From Natrinema limicola JCM 13563 (GTDB taxonomy: Archaea; Halobacteriota; Halobacteria; Halobacteriales; Natrialbaceae): a DNA stretch of 64,000 nt. Shown one piece after another: positions 1 to 8,009 of this stretch (positions are counted from its first letter, which is position 1; the number at the start of each line of letters is the position of its first letter). A program made the position numbers and the translations under genes. Below the pieces are notes generated by a model that saw only the letters and a program-made list of their open reading frames with translations, was not told where the DNA came from and searched no databases. Location of the stretch: positions 20,866 through 84,865 of the forward strand of contig NZ_AOIT01000029.1 in the NCBI RefSeq assembly GCF_000337475.1, in the 5' to 3' direction.

Positions 1-631
1 CGGCACAGATCGTCACACCGAGATCTTCGGCGGCGTCTGCACAGTCGTCGACGGCAGTCAGCTGTGGGACGCCCGCACCGGCAACCTTCCGGGTGGTACA
101 GTGCGAGCCCGGCCCGATGCCGACTTTCACGCAGTCGGCTCCCGCCGCCGCGAGGTCTTCGACACCCGCCGGTGTCGCGACGTTACCGGCGACGAGATCG
201 GTCTCCGGAAACGCCGATCGAAGCCGTTCGACGGCTTCGAGCGCACCCTCGAGGTGGCCGTGGGCGACGTCGACCACGAGCGCGTCGACGCCGGCTGCGA
301 CCAGCGAATCGGCACGAGAAACGTAGTCCTCGTTGATACCGACGGCTGCGGCGACTCGTTCGCCGGTGTCGACCACCTGCTCGACCTGCCTGGCCTGTTC
401 GTCCGGTGTGAAAAAGCGATGGAGGACGCCGAGCCCGCCGGCACGCGAGAGTTCGGCGGCTAGCTCGGCCTCCGTGACGGTGTCCATCGCAGCAGCGACC
501 AGCGGAGTCTCGAGTTCGATACCTGGCGTAAACGACGTCGAGAGATCCACGTCGCGTCGACTTTCGACTGGCGAGCGCTTCGGGACGAGAAGCACGTCAC
601 CGTAGCTCAACCCGGTGCGAAGATCGTTCAT
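1..631 (-). CDS. IMP dehydrogenase / GMP reductase family protein, C-terminus cut by window edge
   Basis: About 210 residues read from the ATG complement at 629-631 and run off the left edge without a stop. The N-terminus has the family opening ([18 protein letters not shown]), then [16 protein letters not shown], a glycine-rich turn (GGLGVLHR), and near the edge the phosphate-binding and catalytic loop [20 protein letters not shown] with its Cys nucleophile. No CBS pair is inserted in the visible part. The family interconverts IMP with XMP (IMPDH) or GMP with IMP (GMP reductase). The stretch [18 protein letters not shown] looks slightly more like GMP reductase, but the residues that decide lie outside the window. 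The next gene upstream on the same strand ends 88 bases away. Confidence 0.85.
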   Translation of the reverse strand, partial: MNDLRTGLSYGDVLLVPKRSPVESRRDVDLSTSFTPGIELETPLVAAAMDTVTEAELAAELSRAGGLGVLHRFFTPDEQARQVEQVVDTGERVAAAVGINEDYVSRADSLVAAGVDALVVDVAHGHLEGALEAVERLRSAFPETDLVAGNVATPAGVEDLAAAGADCVKVGIGPGSHCTTRKVAGAGVPQLTAVDDCADAAEDLGVTICA

Positions 632-719
632 GACCCCCTCTCGTTTAGGGGTCGCGCCGGATAAGGGTCTCGCCGGTTTCTCAGGGCGTGCGACCGCCGC
701 TTTCCGTCCAAAACTGCGA

Positions 720-1193
720 TTACGCTCGTGGATCCCGATCGGGGCCCGGATACGCGCCGCCTTCGACGACGTCGTAGAGACTTTCGGGATCGAAGAGCTG
801 CGCGAACGCGTCCGGCGGTCGAACGCTGACGGAGACGCGAGGCTGGAGCGTCAGGCCGGCTTTCGCCGAGCGAAGCCGCTCGTCGTACGAGAGGAGATGC
901 GCCGCGTTACCTCGATAGGCAGACGCCAGCGCAGGGTGATCGCCCTCGGGCTGGTCGACCGCGACGCGTTCGGCCTCGAGTCGCGCTCGGTGATCGGCTG
1001 CGAGGTCGGCGTCGGCAAGCCGCGTGACGAGGCGTTCGGTCTGGTCGAGCAGCGGATCGCTCGCGACCAACTCGACCCACGAATGGCGACGGACGTGATC
1101 CAGCGCCTCGCGGGCGGCACCACCGACGAGCAGATCCGCCGCCAGCACGTCGGCGTCCGCGACGACGCGGGCCGGGTTCGGCTGCTCAGCCAT
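720..1193 (-). CDS. PIN-like domain protein (DUF7384-type), haloarchaeal
   Basis: 157 residues starting MAEQPNPARVVADADVLAAD. A longer frame exists to 1244, but the ATG at 1193 fits best because it follows the tiny upstream gene with an 8-base overlap. The early VVADADVLAADLL resembles the first acidic strand of PIN ribonucleases, and the C-terminal part (HPALASAYRG, LLSYDERLRSAKAG) fits the last conserved acidic region. I recall this as a conserved haloarchaeal family (DUF7384). RNase activity is not shown. It is probably co-transcribed with the 35-residue gene upstream, by overlap. Confidence 0.75.
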   Translation of the reverse strand: MAEQPNPARVVADADVLAADLLVGGAAREALDHVRRHSWVELVASDPLLDQTERLVTRLADADLAADHRARLEAERVAVDQPEGDHPALASAYRGNAAHLLSYDERLRSAKAGLTLQPRVSVSVRPPDAFAQLFDPESLYDVVEGGAYPGPDRDPRA

Positions 1194-1293
1194 CCTCGTC
1201 CTCTCGCAGCGTCTCGAGTTCACCTCGCACGGCCTCGAGGTCACCGTCGTACTCCGCCCCGCGATCGAACAGCTCGGCCCAACTCGGTGGCAT
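1186..1293 (-). CDS. Tiny conserved acidic protein coupled to the PIN-like gene
   Basis: 35 residues, MPPSWAELFDRGAEYDGDLE at the start, ending in LREDEDG. The pattern of an aromatic/acidic helix followed by a second helix with regular Leu/Val spacing suggests a short helical hairpin. It ends 8 bases inside the following PIN-like gene, so the pair is probably translationally coupled. The pairing resembles a two-gene toxin-antitoxin layout, but many haloarchaea keep this small protein beside a PIN-like gene and nothing here shows toxicity. No function is assigned. Confidence 0.6.
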   Translation of the reverse strand: MPPSWAELFDRGAEYDGDLEAVRGELETLREDEDG

Positions 1294-1333
1294 CGGTGGC
1301 GATTGGGGCTGCGGGCTCAAAGATCGTCCGGCT

Positions 1334-2440
1334 TCACTCGCGTTGTCGCGAGAGCACCCAGAACACGACCGTTCCGAGGGCGAACGCAACGCCGACGTTG
1401 ATGGCCAGCCCAACGACGCCGACCCCCGCGACGACTGCGAGCGAACGGGCGTCGGCAACGGGCTCGAACGCCGCGCGAGCGAGCTCGAGGGCCACGACGA
1501 CGAGCAACACGCCAAGGATCGCCATCGGGAACGCGGCGAGGACGGCCCCGGCGGCGACGAGCGCGAGCGCGAGATAGCCGACCCCCAGCAGGACGTTCGC
1601 GCCGCCGGTTCGCGCGCCGAAGGCGTACTTGCCGGCGAGGCCGCCGCTGCCGTGACACATCGGGACGCCACCGAACGGGACCGCCGCAAGGCAGGTAATA
1701 CCCATACTCGTCGAGAGCGTATCCGCCGAAATCTCCCGGTCGTAGAGATCGCCACAGAGCAGGGCCGTTGCGATCGCGGCGTTGCCGATCGTCATGCCGA
1801 GTTGTGCGACGGTTCCCTCGAGTGCGGCCGCACTGATCGACGGCGGGCCAGCGGGAAAGACGGCGAGCGTCGGCACTGTCGGCGTCGGAGCGCCGGCGGT
1901 CGCGACGGCAACGACGCCACCGAGTCCGAGGACGACCAGCACGCTCGCTCCACGGTAGCCCACGAGTGCGAGGAGGCCGACGACGGCCAACCCGGCGACC
2001 GCAACAGGGGGGTTATCCAGCGAGAGGTCGATAGCCGCCTCAAGCAAGAGCAGGGCCACGGCGAGTTGGACACCGCGGATGACCGGCTCGCCGACGACCC
2101 GCTGGAGCCGGCCGACAAGCCCGAGTTGTCCCACCGTGAGCAAGACGCCGCCAGCGAGCAATCCGGCGGCGGCGAGTTCGGCGTCGGGTAGCGTCCCGAC
2201 GATCGCTAGCCCGATCAGTGCTTTCATCGGCTCGACAGAAAGCGGCAGGCCGTAGTAGACACCCCAGACGATCTGGAAGACGCCGAAACCGACCAGCACG
2301 TGGGGAAGCGAGACAGTGGTCGTCGCTCCCAGTGCAACCAACAGCGGCAGCACCGTAACCGAATCACCTAGCGCACCCGTGAGTTCGTTCGTTGTAAACT
2401 CGAGATCGGTATCGGCCGGTAATTCGACGGCATATGCCAT
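1334..2440 (-). CDS. MOT1-like sulfate/molybdate transporter, membrane protein
   Basis: 368 residues, almost entirely hydrophobic, with about 10-11 membrane segments. It carries the repeated MOT1/SulP-like half motif: GVYYGLPLSVEPMKALIG in the first half (residues about 60-80) and MCHGSGGLAGKYAFGARTGG in the second (about 250-270). These place it in the MFS_MOT1 branch of sulfate/molybdate permeases. The start ATG at 2440 precedes MAYAVELPADTDLEFTTNEL. Substrate (molybdate or sulfate) cannot be decided from sequence. It lies 40 bases upstream of the small-protein/PIN pair on the same strand and may share a transcript. Confidence 0.75.
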   Translation of the reverse strand: MAYAVELPADTDLEFTTNELTGALGDSVTVLPLLVALGATTTVSLPHVLVGFGVFQIVWGVYYGLPLSVEPMKALIGLAIVGTLPDAELAAAGLLAGGVLLTVGQLGLVGRLQRVVGEPVIRGVQLAVALLLLEAAIDLSLDNPPVAVAGLAVVGLLALVGYRGASVLVVLGLGGVVAVATAGAPTPTVPTLAVFPAGPPSISAAALEGTVAQLGMTIGNAAIATALLCGDLYDREISADTLSTSMGITCLAAVPFGGVPMCHGSGGLAGKYAFGARTGGANVLLGVGYLALALVAAGAVLAAFPMAILGVLLVVVALELARAAFEPVADARSLAVVAGVGVVGLAINVGVAFALGTVVFWVLSRQRE

Positions 2441-2668
2441 CAGTCACCGATATGCACGGGCCGAACTTGACTATTGGCAGTAACGAGACTTGGTTTCGTT
2501 CTATGGTTTCTGTCACCAGATCTGATTACGGCCGCTCGGTTCGGGCGTGATGGACACGGATGTCGAAACCCGGCGTGTTCTGGACAAGAACCACTTCCGT
2601 ACCGATGGCTACCCGAGATCGACGGTCGCAAAAACGGAAAGCACTCGAACTCGAGTCGCGATCAGTCC

Positions 2669-2977
2669 TTAGTCTTCGAGGACGATCTCGATCGAGACGT
2701 CGTTTGGCACCTGAATGCGCATGAGCTGGCGGAGTGCGCGTTCGTCGGCGTCCAGATCGATCAGGCGCTTGTGGACGCGCATCTCCCAGTGCTCCCACGT
2801 CGCAGTGCCTTCGCCATCAGGCGACTTCCGGGTCGGCACCTCGAGCGTTTTCGTCGGCAGCGGGATGGGTCCGCTCAGGTTGACGCCGGTGTTGTTCGCG
2901 ATCTCGCGGACATCGTCGCAGATGTCGTCTAAGTCGTCGGGACTCGTGCCCGCGAGTCGAACGCGTGCCTGCTGCAT
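2669..2977 (-). CDS. rpsJ: 30S ribosomal protein S10 (uS10)
   Basis: 102 residues, full length for archaeal uS10. It starts [20 protein letters not shown] and holds the S10 signatures [20 protein letters not shown] and [13 protein letters not shown]. It is a small-subunit head protein. The start ATG immediately follows the TAA of the EF-1alpha gene (no intervening bases), the standard archaeal order, so it is surely on the same mRNA and expressed from the upstream promoter. Confidence 0.97.
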   Translation of the reverse strand: MQQARVRLAGTSPDDLDDICDDVREIANNTGVNLSGPIPLPTKTLEVPTRKSPDGEGTATWEHWEMRVHKRLIDLDADERALRQLMRIQVPNDVSIEIVLED

Positions 2978-4240
2978 TTATTTCTCGTTGACGTCGAGGA
3001 CCTTGCCGGCCGCGATGGTCTGACCCATGTCGCGGATGGCGAAGCTCCCGAGTTCTGGGATCTCGCTGGATGGCTCGATGCTGAGGGGCTTTTGCGGTCG
3101 GATGGTGACCACAGCAGCGTCACCCGCCTGGATGAAGTCGGGGTTCTCCTCGGCGACCTCGCCGCTCGAGGGGTCCATTTTCTTGTCGATGGACTCGATC
3201 GTACACGCAACCTGTGCGGTGTGGGCGTGGAAGACCGGCGTGTAGCCGGCGGTGATGACCGAGGGGTGCTGCATGACGACGACCTGTGCCTGGAACGTCT
3301 CGGCGACGCTTGGCGGCTCGTCTGCAGGACCACAGACGTCACCACGGCGGATGTCGTCCTTGCCGATGCCGCGGACGTTGAATCCGACGTTGTCACCGGG
3401 TTCGGCCTTGGGCACCTCTTCGTGGTGCATCTCGATCGTCTTCACTTCGCCGCCCACGTCAGAGGGCTGGAAGGAGACGTTGTCGCCGACGTTCATGACA
3501 CCAGTCTCGATACGTCCGACGGGGACGGTACCGATACCGGAGATCGTGTAAACGTCCTGGATGGGGAGTCGGAGCGGCGCGTCCGTCGGTGGCTCCGGCT
3601 CTGGCAGGTCGTTGAGTGCCTCGAGGAGGATTTCGCCGTCGTACCACGGCGTGTTGTCGGACTCCTCGGCGATGTTGTCGCCCTCGAACGCCGAGATCGG
3701 GATGAACGAGGCGTCGTCCGTGTTGAACTGGACCTGCTTGAGGAGCTGGTTGACTTCCTCGACGACCTCGTCGTAGGTCGACTCCTTGTAGTCGACGACG
3801 TCCATCTTGTTGATGCCGATGATGAGCTCGTCGATACCGAGGGTACGAGCCAGGAAGACGTGCTCCTGGGTCTGGGGCGCGACACCGTCGTCAGCGGCGA
3901 CGACGAGGACGGCGTTGTCCGCCTGGGATGCGCCCGTGATCATGTTCTTCACGAAGTCGCGGTGGCCGGGACAGTCGACGATGGTGAAGTCGTAGGCGTC
4001 CGTCGAGAACTCCTGGTGTGCGATGTCGATGGTGACACCACGCTCTCGCTCTTCAGCGAGGTTGTCCATGACGTAGGCGAACTCGAAGCCACCTTTGCCC
4101 TTCTCTTCTGCTTCTTCGCGGTGCTGTTCGATGACGTGCTCTGGTACGCTCCCCGTCTCGTAGAGGAGTCGTCCCACGAGCGTACTCTTCCCGTGGTCAA
4201 CGTGGCCGATGATAGCCAGATTCTGGTGTTGTTCGCTCAT
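2978..4240 (-). CDS. tuf: Translation elongation factor EF-1alpha (aEF1A)
   Basis: 420 residues, full length. The GTPase carries aminoacyl-tRNA to the ribosome A site. Visible motifs are P-loop [10 protein letters not shown] (G1), GVTIDIAH (G2), DCPGHRDF (G3) and NKMD (G4), followed by the two beta-barrel domains. It starts [20 protein letters not shown]. The gene heads an operon with rpsJ. A TATA-like box lies about 25-30 bases upstream, giving a near-leaderless transcript. Strong translation demand fits this promoter. Confidence 0.98.
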   Translation of the reverse strand: MSEQHQNLAIIGHVDHGKSTLVGRLLYETGSVPEHVIEQHREEAEEKGKGGFEFAYVMDNLAEERERGVTIDIAHQEFSTDAYDFTIVDCPGHRDFVKNMITGASQADNAVLVVAADDGVAPQTQEHVFLARTLGIDELIIGINKMDVVDYKESTYDEVVEEVNQLLKQVQFNTDDASFIPISAFEGDNIAEESDNTPWYDGEILLEALNDLPEPEPPTDAPLRLPIQDVYTISGIGTVPVGRIETGVMNVGDNVSFQPSDVGGEVKTIEMHHEEVPKAEPGDNVGFNVRGIGKDDIRRGDVCGPADEPPSVAETFQAQVVVMQHPSVITAGYTPVFHAHTAQVACTIESIDKKMDPSSGEVAEENPDFIQAGDAAVVTIRPQKPLSIEPSSEIPELGSFAIRDMGQTIAAGKVLDVNEK

Positions 4241-4263
4241 TGTTGTAGCTCACGCGCAGAGGC

Positions 4264-4273
4264 GCTTATATCG
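4264..4273 (-). promoter_or_regulatory. TATA-like box for the EF-1alpha-S10 operon
   Basis: On the minus strand the sequence reads cgatataagc. Its centre is about 28 bases before the EF-1alpha ATG at 4240, the expected archaeal box A distance if transcription starts at or just before the start codon. Position and sequence are seen; activity is inferred. Confidence 0.55.
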
Positions 4274-4410
4274 GTCTCTTTCGCCCGTTGCGGTTAAAAC
4301 CATTTCGAAAGCGTATTCAGCCGATCCCGACGCCGTCTTGCGGTTTGGCTAGCATTCACACGCCACTGAACGTTCGATTGCCGACGACAGCGGGTCGCTA
4401 TCGTAACGAC

Positions 4411-4495
4411 TGATGCGGGCTGTTGTCCCGATGTCCCGGTGGGCCCGCAGTGCGGGTCGCGGCCGGCCGGCACTGACTGACAGGAGTCCGTATGA
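4411..4495 (+). repeat. 85-bp imperfect palindromic repeat, copy A
   Basis: Begins tgatgcgggctgttgtcccg and ends cactgactgacaggagtccg plus tatga. The two ends are imperfect inverted repeats of each other. An inner stem (ccggtgggcccgc against gcggccggccgg) encloses the loop agtgcgggtc. The same layout recurs at 7742-7824 (inverted), 7831-7916, 11513-11596, 14418-14503, 57081-57167 (degenerate) and 58332-58417. This copy does not touch a stop codon; it lies 170 bases upstream of the EF-1alpha start and 119 bases past the hom stop. I do not recognise the family. Confidence 0.85.
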
Positions 4496-4614
4496 AACGC
4501 GTGACATACCGACACAGGGCTGTGGTACGATCGGTACAACTCGTCTCGTCCGACTGGTAACAACCGGTAGTGAAGCCAGGGTGCCACCAGCAGAAAAGGA
4601 ACGTCGTAATCGCG

Positions 4615-5562
4615 TTACAGCGGTGGGAGTCGACCGACGTCGGAGAGCACCGCCGTCGCCGTCTCCGGGCCGCCAGCTCCGCGACCGCTCGTGTGGAGCG
4701 AGCCGGCGTGTCGCGTCTCGATCTGGACGATGTTTCGCGTTCCCGTCACTGCGAGCGCACTGTTTTCGGGGACGAGCCGCGGACCGACGCGGACGCCGTC
4801 GCGGGTCGCCTCGCCGATAAGCCGGATCGTGCGGCCGTCCTCGGCGGCGAGATCGAGCGCGCTGCCCGGAATGTTCTGAATACCTTCGACCGTCGCGTCC
4901 TCGAGCGCGAACCCGCCGTCAGACAGCACGTTCGCGAGGATGACGAACTTCAGGGCGGCGTCGGTGCCGTCGACGTCGAAGGTGGGGTCGGCCTCGGCGA
5001 CGCCGAGATCCTGGGCTTCGGCGAGGACGTGCTCGTAGTCGAGTCCCTCGGCGGCCATCCGCGTGAGGATGAAGTTCGCGGTGCCGTTCAAGACGCCTCG
5101 GACCGCGGTGACGGCTTCTGGCGTACTGTCTTCGATCGTCGAGAGGATTGGAATCGCACCGCCGACGGTCGCCTCGAAGCGAATCGAACCTGCGCTCTCG
5201 GCCTCGAGCGCGCGTAACTCTTCGTAGCGTTCGGCGACCGGGCCCTTGTTCGCCAGCACGGCGTGGCGGTCGGCCTCGAGCGCGCGCTGGACGTGGGAGA
5301 AGCCGGGTTCGGCGTCGCCGAGCGTCGTCGGAGTCGCCTCGACTAACACGTCGTAGTCGGTGTCGAAGACGTCCTCGGGATCGGCAGTGCCGACGGCTTC
5401 GCCGCCGACCTTGCGCTCGAGGACAGATTCGACGGCGATGCCATCCGGATCGACCGCGGCGTGACTCGAGTCGGCGAGCGCGACGACGTCGTGGCCGTAT
5501 TCGCCGGCGAGGTCGGCGACCGAGCGGCCGACGTCACCGGCACCGAGAATGGCGAGTTTCAT
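4615..5562 (-). CDS. hom: Homoserine dehydrogenase
   Basis: 315 residues, the short form without a fused ACT or kinase domain. It reduces aspartate semialdehyde to homoserine, the branch point to threonine and methionine. N-terminal NAD(P)-binding Rossmann fold: MKLAILGAGDVGRSVADLAG. Substrate-domain signatures are EATVGGAIPIL, GVLNGTANFILTRM, and EADPTFDVDGTDAALK with the catalytic Asp/Lys region. Its ATG overlaps the last 4 bases of the ACT-domain gene (5559-5562), so the two are translationally coupled and the ACT protein probably acts as its detached regulatory subunit. The downstream kinase thrB is elsewhere (57.4 kb). Confidence 0.95.
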   Translation of the reverse strand: MKLAILGAGDVGRSVADLAGEYGHDVVALADSSHAAVDPDGIAVESVLERKVGGEAVGTADPEDVFDTDYDVLVEATPTTLGDAEPGFSHVQRALEADRHAVLANKGPVAERYEELRALEAESAGSIRFEATVGGAIPILSTIEDSTPEAVTAVRGVLNGTANFILTRMAAEGLDYEHVLAEAQDLGVAEADPTFDVDGTDAALKFVILANVLSDGGFALEDATVEGIQNIPGSALDLAAEDGRTIRLIGEATRDGVRVGPRLVPENSALAVTGTRNIVQIETRHAGSLHTSGRGAGGPETATAVLSDVGRLPPL

Positions 5563-6131
5563 GCGGCATCACCTGCGAGCAGTGGTTCGACGACAGTCAG
5601 ATCCTTGTCCGTCCCGATCGTGCGGATGGTCTCCAGTGCCTCCGTGGAGCGCCCGGAGTTGATCGCGAGTCGCGCGCGGGCGCTCGCGACGCCGTCGGTG
5701 CCCTCGGGCGACGTCAGTGAGAGATCTTGCACGATGGCGTCGGCCTCGTCTTCGATTCGCGAGAGGGTATTCGAGAGGTCGGTCTCGACTAAGTGGCCGA
5801 TTAGTACGACACTGATCTCCTCGCCGTAGTGTTCTTCGCCGGCCTGAATGACGTTGATACCGGCGTCACGAAGCGCCTCGACGATGCCGTCGAACCGGTC
5901 GGGGGGACACTCCATGTCGACCTCGACGGGGATGTGGCCGCGAGGCGTGATGTTGCCGCGTTCGTGGTGGATACTCAGCAGATTGCCGCCGTTGTCGGCG
6001 ATTGGTGCGAGTGCGCTCAGTAACTCGCCGGGTTCGTCGACGAGCTCGAGCCGGACGGTATAGGCGCGGACGCCACCGTCGGTCTCGGCGTCGGGGTCGT
6101 CCTCGTCGCTGGACGCGGGTACGTTACCCAT
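5559..6131 (-). CDS. ACT-domain amino-acid-binding regulator, partner of homoserine dehydrogenase
   Basis: 190 residues. An ACT domain spans roughly residues 20-95 (AYTVRLELVDEPGELLSALA, then GGNLLSIHHERG) and a second ACT-like half follows (EISVVLIGHLVETDLSNTLS). ACT domains bind amino acids for feedback control; in many organisms this domain is fused to Hom, here it is a separate overlapping gene. Start choice: the ATG at 6131 (MGNVPASSDEDD) has a GGAGG box at 6141-6145, so the longer GTG reading to 6140 is unlikely because that GTG is part of the box. The threonine-sensing role is inferred from context. Confidence 0.85.
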   Translation of the reverse strand: MGNVPASSDEDDPDAETDGGVRAYTVRLELVDEPGELLSALAPIADNGGNLLSIHHERGNITPRGHIPVEVDMECPPDRFDGIVEALRDAGINVIQAGEEHYGEEISVVLIGHLVETDLSNTLSRIEDEADAIVQDLSLTSPEGTDGVASARARLAINSGRSTEALETIRTIGTDKDLTVVEPLLAGDAA

Positions 6132-6168
6132 CGTCGTCACCTCCTGCCTGCGGACGGTTACTCATCAT
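6124..6168 (-). CDS. Possible 14-codon upstream ORF overlapping the ACT gene start
   Basis: Reads MMSNRPQAGGDDDG then TAA. Its stop (6124-6126) lies just past the ATG of the ACT gene (6129-6131), and the Shine-Dalgarno box of the ACT gene lies inside it. Start codons at 6168 and 6165 are about 25 bases downstream of an AT-rich stretch (6192-6206), so a leaderless transcript could start near here. This could be a translated leader coupled to the ACT-hom genes, or chance. It contains no run of Thr or Met codons as a classical attenuator would. Confidence 0.3.
   Translation of the reverse strand: MMSNRPQAGGDDDG
6141..6145 (-). promoter_or_regulatory. Shine-Dalgarno box deciding the ACT gene start
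   Basis: GGAGG on the minus strand lies 9 bases before the ATG at 6131. Such strong boxes are not the rule in haloarchaea, where many mRNAs are leaderless. It supports the ATG at 6131 over the in-frame GTG at 6140. Confidence 0.6.
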
Positions 6169-6302
6169 GGTGTACGAGTCCGTAACGGGCGCATAAAAGG
6201 ATATAGGACTTCCCAACGCTCACCGACTGTCAACGAGGGACATGGCCTGCTCCCGCGCTCGGACGATTGCTGTCACGAGTTTCCGGAACACCGGAACCCA
6301 CT

Positions 6303-6319
6303 GACAGCAGACCGTCTCA
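6303..6319 (-). repeat. Partial copy of the palindromic repeat at a stop codon, copy G
   Basis: The 17 bases gacagcagaccgtctca are the exact reverse complement of the first 17 bases of copy D (14418-14434). The last three bases (6317-6319) are the TGA stop of the TauE/SafE gene on the minus strand. Similarity fades to the left (6281-6302 only loosely matches), so the rest is either degenerate or absent. Confidence 0.6.
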
Positions 6320-7318
6320 GTCTGCGGCGTGGACCGATTCGGCAGGTTCGTCTTCGCGGATACTCTGGATACTTGCCCAGATGACCGCGGCGCTGACCAG
6401 CAGAGCCGAGCCGAAGATGAGCACCTGACTCAACTGGTTGAAAATCCCCATGTCGTAGGCGTTTCCGAGGTTCCGGCTGGCCACCGCGGCCGATCCCGCG
6501 AGCAGCATCGCGGCGAAGTACTCGGTGATGTCGTCTTCGTCGACCAGCGCCGTTGCGCCAGCACCGATGCGAGCGCCCATCGCACTCCCCGCGAGCAGCG
6601 GCAGGACGATCGTCAGGTCAAGCGCACCGGACTGGGCGTAGGTGAACGCGCCGAACGCACCGGAGGCCGTGATCTGGAACACGTCGGTCCCGACCGCGAC
6701 CGCAGCGGGAACGCCCAGCCCGTACATCATCGCGGGCATCAGCAGGAAGCCGCCGCCGACGCCGAGGAAGCCCGAAAGGATGCCGATGGCAAACGCCATC
6801 GCGAGCGTCACCCACAGCGACACTTTGGTTCCGCCTTTGATCGAGATCATCGGCGGAATCTTGATCGACTGGAATTTCTCGGCGAGGGCGGACCCCTCGT
6901 CGTCGTCCGCGCTCTCCGTGCGGGCGTCTCGCAACATGAGCAGCCCGACGATCGCCAGCAAGCCGATATACGAAACACTCACCACGAGGTCAGCGAAGCC
7001 GAGTGCTTTCAGGTAGTAGACGACCCCCTTTCCGACTTCGATGCCGGCGGTCATCCCCACGATGAACATCAGGCCGAGTTTGTAGTCGACCTGTCCGTGG
7101 TCGCGGTGGCGAAGCGCCGCGATCACCGAGGTCCCGAAGACGAACGCGAGGCCGCTCCCGACTGCAGTCGTCGAATCGTACCCCATCACAAGCAGTGCGG
7201 GCGTGACGAGGAACGATCCGCCCATCCCGAAGAACCCGAACAGAGTCCCGATGAGCAGCCCGAAACTGACGAACAGGCCGAGTTGCCCTGCTGCGATCCC
7301 GAACAACTCCATTGCCAT
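6317..7318 (-). CDS. TauE/SafE (TSUP) family membrane permease
   Basis: 333 residues with about 8 membrane segments in two repeated halves. Each half has the TSUP glycine motif: FGFFGMGGSFLVTPALL (residues about 27-45) and GFLGVGGGFLLMPAMM (about 180-196). The family exports sulfite, sulfoacetate or other sulfur-containing anions; substrate is unknown here. It starts MAMELFGIAAGQ two bases after the stop of the 49-residue partner gene, so both form one operon. Its TGA stop is formed by the end of a partial palindromic repeat. Confidence 0.88.
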   Translation of the reverse strand: MAMELFGIAAGQLGLFVSFGLLIGTLFGFFGMGGSFLVTPALLVMGYDSTTAVGSGLAFVFGTSVIAALRHRDHGQVDYKLGLMFIVGMTAGIEVGKGVVYYLKALGFADLVVSVSYIGLLAIVGLLMLRDARTESADDDEGSALAEKFQSIKIPPMISIKGGTKVSLWVTLAMAFAIGILSGFLGVGGGFLLMPAMMYGLGVPAAVAVGTDVFQITASGAFGAFTYAQSGALDLTIVLPLLAGSAMGARIGAGATALVDEDDITEYFAAMLLAGSAAVASRNLGNAYDMGIFNQLSQVLIFGSALLVSAAVIWASIQSIREDEPAESVHAAD

Positions 7319-7320
7319 GA

Positions 7321-7470
7321 TTAGTTCCCCCCGAGAGCGCTTTTGAGCGGCTCACTTAGCGCCGTCGTGAGCGCACCATACACGACGTACAGCACCATCG
7401 CTTCGACGAGGACGGCACCGACGCCTGTGACGGCCTGTCCAGTCGCGCCCATCGATTCGAGCCCGATCAT
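7321..7470 (-). CDS. 49-residue single-span membrane protein (DUF7512-like), partner of the TauE/SafE permease
   Basis: Reads MIGLESMGATGQAVTGVGAV onward to SEPLKSALGGN, ending in TAA at 7321-7323. One membrane helix covers roughly residues 14-36, with a short basic tail. I recall this as DUF7512, a haloarchaeal small protein commonly placed before TauE/SafE genes. Only two bases separate it from the permease start. A role as accessory subunit of the permease is inferred from the constant pairing. Confidence 0.75.
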   Translation of the reverse strand: MIGLESMGATGQAVTGVGAVLVEAMVLYVVYGALTTALSEPLKSALGGN

Positions 7471-7741
7471 TGTTCGATCACTCTGCTATCGCATTCGCGT
7501 GTCGGTTGCATCGATAGCGACGTCTCATCCGATCCTGGTTTAATAGCCTTGTGGAGATCGTGCAAGATAGAATACGCATGGGTTCATTATCACGTCGTAT
7601 GGGATTTTCATAACTTATCGTCGCTGAGGCTCGCGCCCGGCCTGGTGATATTTGCCTCTATCTATGACAAAACTCGCTCGCGCGCAGCCCATGTACCTCC
7701 ACGAATCCAGCCGTATACGGCTGGAACTCTCGATTGTCGCT

Positions 7742-7824
7742 TCTACGGACTACTGACAGTTGTTTCCGGCGCAGCCTCGATCCGCCACGATCGATCCCAG
7801 GACGCAGTGACAGCAGTCACATCA
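7742..7824 (-). repeat. Diverged palindromic repeat, copy B' (inverted)
   Basis: Reading the plus strand, it starts tctacggactactgacagtt and ends gacagcagtcacatca, which match the reverse complement of the two ends of the consensus with several changes. The middle is more diverged. It sits six bases left of copy B in opposite orientation. Confidence 0.55.
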
Positions 7825-7830
7825 CGGGTG

Positions 7831-7916
7831 TCATACGGTCTGCGGTACCGATGTCCCGGCGTATCCGCAGGACGGGTCACGGAGACGCCAGAACTGACTT
7901 CCAGTAGTCCGTATCA
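7831..7916 (+). repeat. 86-bp imperfect palindromic repeat, copy B
   Basis: Starts tcatacggtctgcggtaccg and ends ccagtagtccgtatca. The inner stem is ccggcgtatccgc against acggagacgccag around the loop aggacgggtc, the same stem type as copy E and unlike copies A, C and D. It is not adjacent to a stop codon (the nearest gene end is 94 bases away at 8010). Confidence 0.8.
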
Positions 7917-8009
7917 GGCCTCGCCACCGGGGATAACTCGTCCTCTTCGAGGGGCCACCACCCGCTCGAGCTTCCCGGTCAACGATCACCGGCGTCGAAA
8001 AGTGCGCGC

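Larger units (their letters stand above)
4241..4614. other. 374-base intergenic region between hom and EF-1alpha genes
   Basis: No credible gene. It holds the EF-1alpha promoter at its left end and one full copy of the palindromic repeat (4411-4495). The remaining roughly 120 bases on each side of the repeat show nothing recognisable. Confidence 0.7.
7471..8009. other. 539-base intergenic region holding two repeat copies head to head
   Basis: No credible gene: an open frame across 7549-8013 on the plus strand has no family resemblance and is not acidic as real proteins here are. The region holds the DUF7512-like gene promoter side (AT-rich 7471-7600) and an inverted pair of palindromic repeats at 7742-7824 and 7831-7916. 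The flanks around 7600-7740 show nothing I can name. Confidence 0.65.

Noticed and set aside
1186..1293. Toxin-antitoxin reading of the tiny gene plus PIN-like gene
   Set aside because: Layout fits, but the family is conserved haloarchaea-wide as I recall it, and no antitoxin DNA-binding domain is visible.
2530..2620. tRNA-like hairpin with a GTC loop (minus strand) between the transporter and S10 genes
   Set aside because: The anticodon-like stem has a mismatch, the T-arm-like ggtttcga has an extra base and no pairing arms, and no acceptor stem forms.
3092..4297. 401-codon plus-strand open frame opposite EF-1alpha
   Set aside because: It mirrors the codons of a highly conserved gene; long antisense frames are expected in GC-rich DNA. 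The product resembles nothing.
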